From assembly GCA_900538355.1 (NCBI GenBank), contig UPXS01000001.1:1-64000 (forward strand): a stretch of DNA of 64,000 nucleotides. Reading direction: 5' to 3'. The position numbers and the translations under genes are program-made. The first letter of the stretch is position 1, and each line of letters starts with the position of its first letter. Under the pieces are notes generated by a model. That model was given only the letters and a program-made list of their open reading frames with translations. It was not told the DNA's origin and searched no databases. This DNA is from an uncultured Veillonella sp. GTDB taxonomy: Bacteria > Bacillota > Negativicutes > Veillonellales > Veillonellaceae. This document shows, in pieces, positions 62,940-64,000 of this stretch.

Positions 62940-63968
62940 TTATTCTAAGTCATCAAAATCAAATGCTGCTGCTTTTGTATAGTTTGTAACTTTTGCTTCG
63001 AAGAAGTCAGTTTTTGTGCTATTCAAATTGGAGAAGCTTTCGATCCATTCCATAGGGTTATCCTTAATTTCAGGATATAGATGAGGTAAGCCGATTGCTT
63101 CTAAGCGGATGTTTGCAAGGTATTTGATGTAGCGTTCGATAAGAACGTTGTTAAGGCCGAGGATTTTATCATCAGTGATATATTGACCCCAAGCGATTTC
63201 GTTCTCTGCACCTTGGCGAATCATGTCAGTGATTTTCGCTTCTAGTTCAGGTGTGAATAAGTCCGGGCGTTCACGGCGTAACTCGCGGATAATGTTTTGG
63301 AATAATACAAGGTGAGTTACTTCATCGCGGTTGATATATTTAAAGATTGTAGAGGTAGCTGTCATTTTACCTTGGCGTGCCAATGTGTAGAAGAAGCTAA
63401 AGCCAGAGTAGAAGTAAATACCTTCTAAGATATAGTTAGCGATAATTGTATGAATAAGGTTTGCTTCGCTCGGATCGTCGCTGAAACGTTGGTATGCATC
63501 GGCAATGAAGCGGTTACGAGCAAGCAATGTTTTATCTGTGCGCCATTCGTCATAGATTTTGTCACGTGTAATAGGGTTTGTTACAGTGTCCAAAATGTAA
63601 GAATAACTTTGAGCGTGAATTTCTTCTTGGAATGCTTGGATATTCAATAAAGATGCCACTTCAGATGCTGTAATATAGCGGCTCAAGTTAGGCAAGTTTT
63701 CAGATTGAATGGAATCAAGGAAGTTCAAGAACGCAATGATTTTGTCGAATGCACGGCGTTCGTAATCTGTTAAGTATGGGAATTGCTTAACGTCTTCGTT
63801 TAAGGAAATCTCTTCAGGAATCCAGAAGTTGTTGAGCATTGTGCGGTACATTTGGTTAGCCCAGTCGTACTTGATACGGTTCCATTCGCGAAGGTTTGTG
63901 GTATTGCCACCAATCATAGATTGCGTGCCACGTTCACCATGTTCGTTGAAGATCAGTTTTTTATCCAT
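62940..63968 (-). CDS. nrdF: Class I ribonucleotide reductase, small subunit
   Basis: A 342-residue radical-generating subunit that supports reduction of ribonucleotides. The dinuclear metal ligands and radical Tyr can be placed: Asp in FLNFLDSIQ, Glu/His/Tyr in QEEIHAQSY (spacing as E115, H118, Y122 of E. coli R2), Glu in YILEGIYFYSGF, and Glu/His in NRDEVTH. The C-terminal DFDDLE tail should dock the large subunit. AAAGGAG precedes the ATG. The large subunit gene probably lies just outside the window on the same strand. Confidence 0.95.
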   Translation of the reverse strand: MDKKLIFNEHGERGTQSMIGGNTTNLREWNRIKYDWANQMYRTMLNNFWIPEEISLNEDVKQFPYLTDYERRAFDKIIAFLNFLDSIQSENLPNLSRYITASEVASLLNIQAFQEEIHAQSYSYILDTVTNPITRDKIYDEWRTDKTLLARNRFIADAYQRFSDDPSEANLIHTIIANYILEGIYFYSGFSFFYTLARQGKMTATSTIFKYINRDEVTHLVLFQNIIRELRRERPDLFTPELEAKITDMIRQGAENEIAWGQYITDDKILGLNNVLIERYIKYLANIRLEAIGLPHLYPEIKDNPMEWIESFSNLNSTKTDFFEAKVTNYTKAAAFDFDDLE

Positions 63969-64000
63969 AGTAGGACTCCTTTATACAACGATGCGACCTA

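Noticed and set aside
63969..64000. End of nrdE at the window edge
   Set aside because: A stop codon can be read in the last bases on the minus strand, but too few codons are visible to support the call.
1..64000. tRNA, rRNA, insertion sequences or prophage
   Set aside because: I looked for TPsiC-like GTTCGA motifs, transposase-like proteins and phage genes and found none; the only RNA gene I can support is the SRP RNA.

Overview
The window is a low-GC, densely packed bacterial chromosome segment that reads as a Veillonella species (Negativicutes: Firmicute ancestry with a diderm envelope). Pointers are a lactate-utilisation operon (lutABC) and fumarase for lactate/succinate metabolism, two exported SLH-domain proteins of the kind that tether the outer membrane to peptidoglycan in this class, a Firmicute-type block SRP RNA-dnaX-ybaB-recR-bofA, and AGGAGG-like ribosome binding sites. 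The genus call is inference from gene content; no rRNA is present.

Layout. 1-5.6 kb: a small membrane protein, fumC (-), an OPT-family transporter and an exported DUF3298-like protein. 5.7-9.1 kb: two SLH proteins (-) sharing an unnamed C-terminal domain. 9.6-14.2 kb: lutABC and a DAACS-family symporter. 14.4-18 kb: siroheme sulfite/nitrite reductase, a 1.1-kb non-coding block of nested hairpins and a tandem repeat, and a ferredoxin-nitroreductase. 18-27 kb: MetQ-like lipoprotein, iron alcohol dehydrogenase, azlCD, aldo/keto reductase, efflux adaptor, a DUF2156 gene with an apparent ATT start, an Eis-like acetyltransferase behind a pentanucleotide repeat, and an RluA-family synthase. 27-40 kb: gltB, SRP RNA, dnaX-ybaB-recR-bofA, a UvrD-type helicase with an inserted DEDDh exonuclease, and a second RluA-family synthase containing a phased cluster of DnaA-box-like 9-mers. 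40-52 kb: manganese-type CDF transporter, small exported proteins including a three-gene paralogous cluster, cycA-like and NCS2 permeases, a Nim-like protein, an Rrf2 regulator and an MFS pump. 52-61.6 kb: aroD, a toxin-antitoxin pair, and on the minus strand the aromatic operon aroF-aroB-aroA-aroC-pheA-aroEK behind an attenuator with an aromatic-rich leader peptide. 61.7-64 kb: GNAT, DIP1984-family protein and nrdF.

How it works together. LutABC and FumC fit lactate-fed metabolism. The aromatic block holds all seven shikimate steps (aroD separate, aroE and aroK fused) plus the chorismate mutase-prephenate dehydratase, under one visible attenuation switch. The dnaX block groups replication, recombination and RNA-modification genes.

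The observations most worth a second look are: (1) nested-hairpin elements of about 145-155 bp whose stems differ from copy to copy while the apical core is conserved; (2) eight DnaA-box-like sites, five at exact 21-bp spacing, inside a coding sequence; (3) the Tyr/Phe/Trp leader-peptide attenuator of the aro operon; (4) the ATT start; (5) the helicase-exonuclease fusion.
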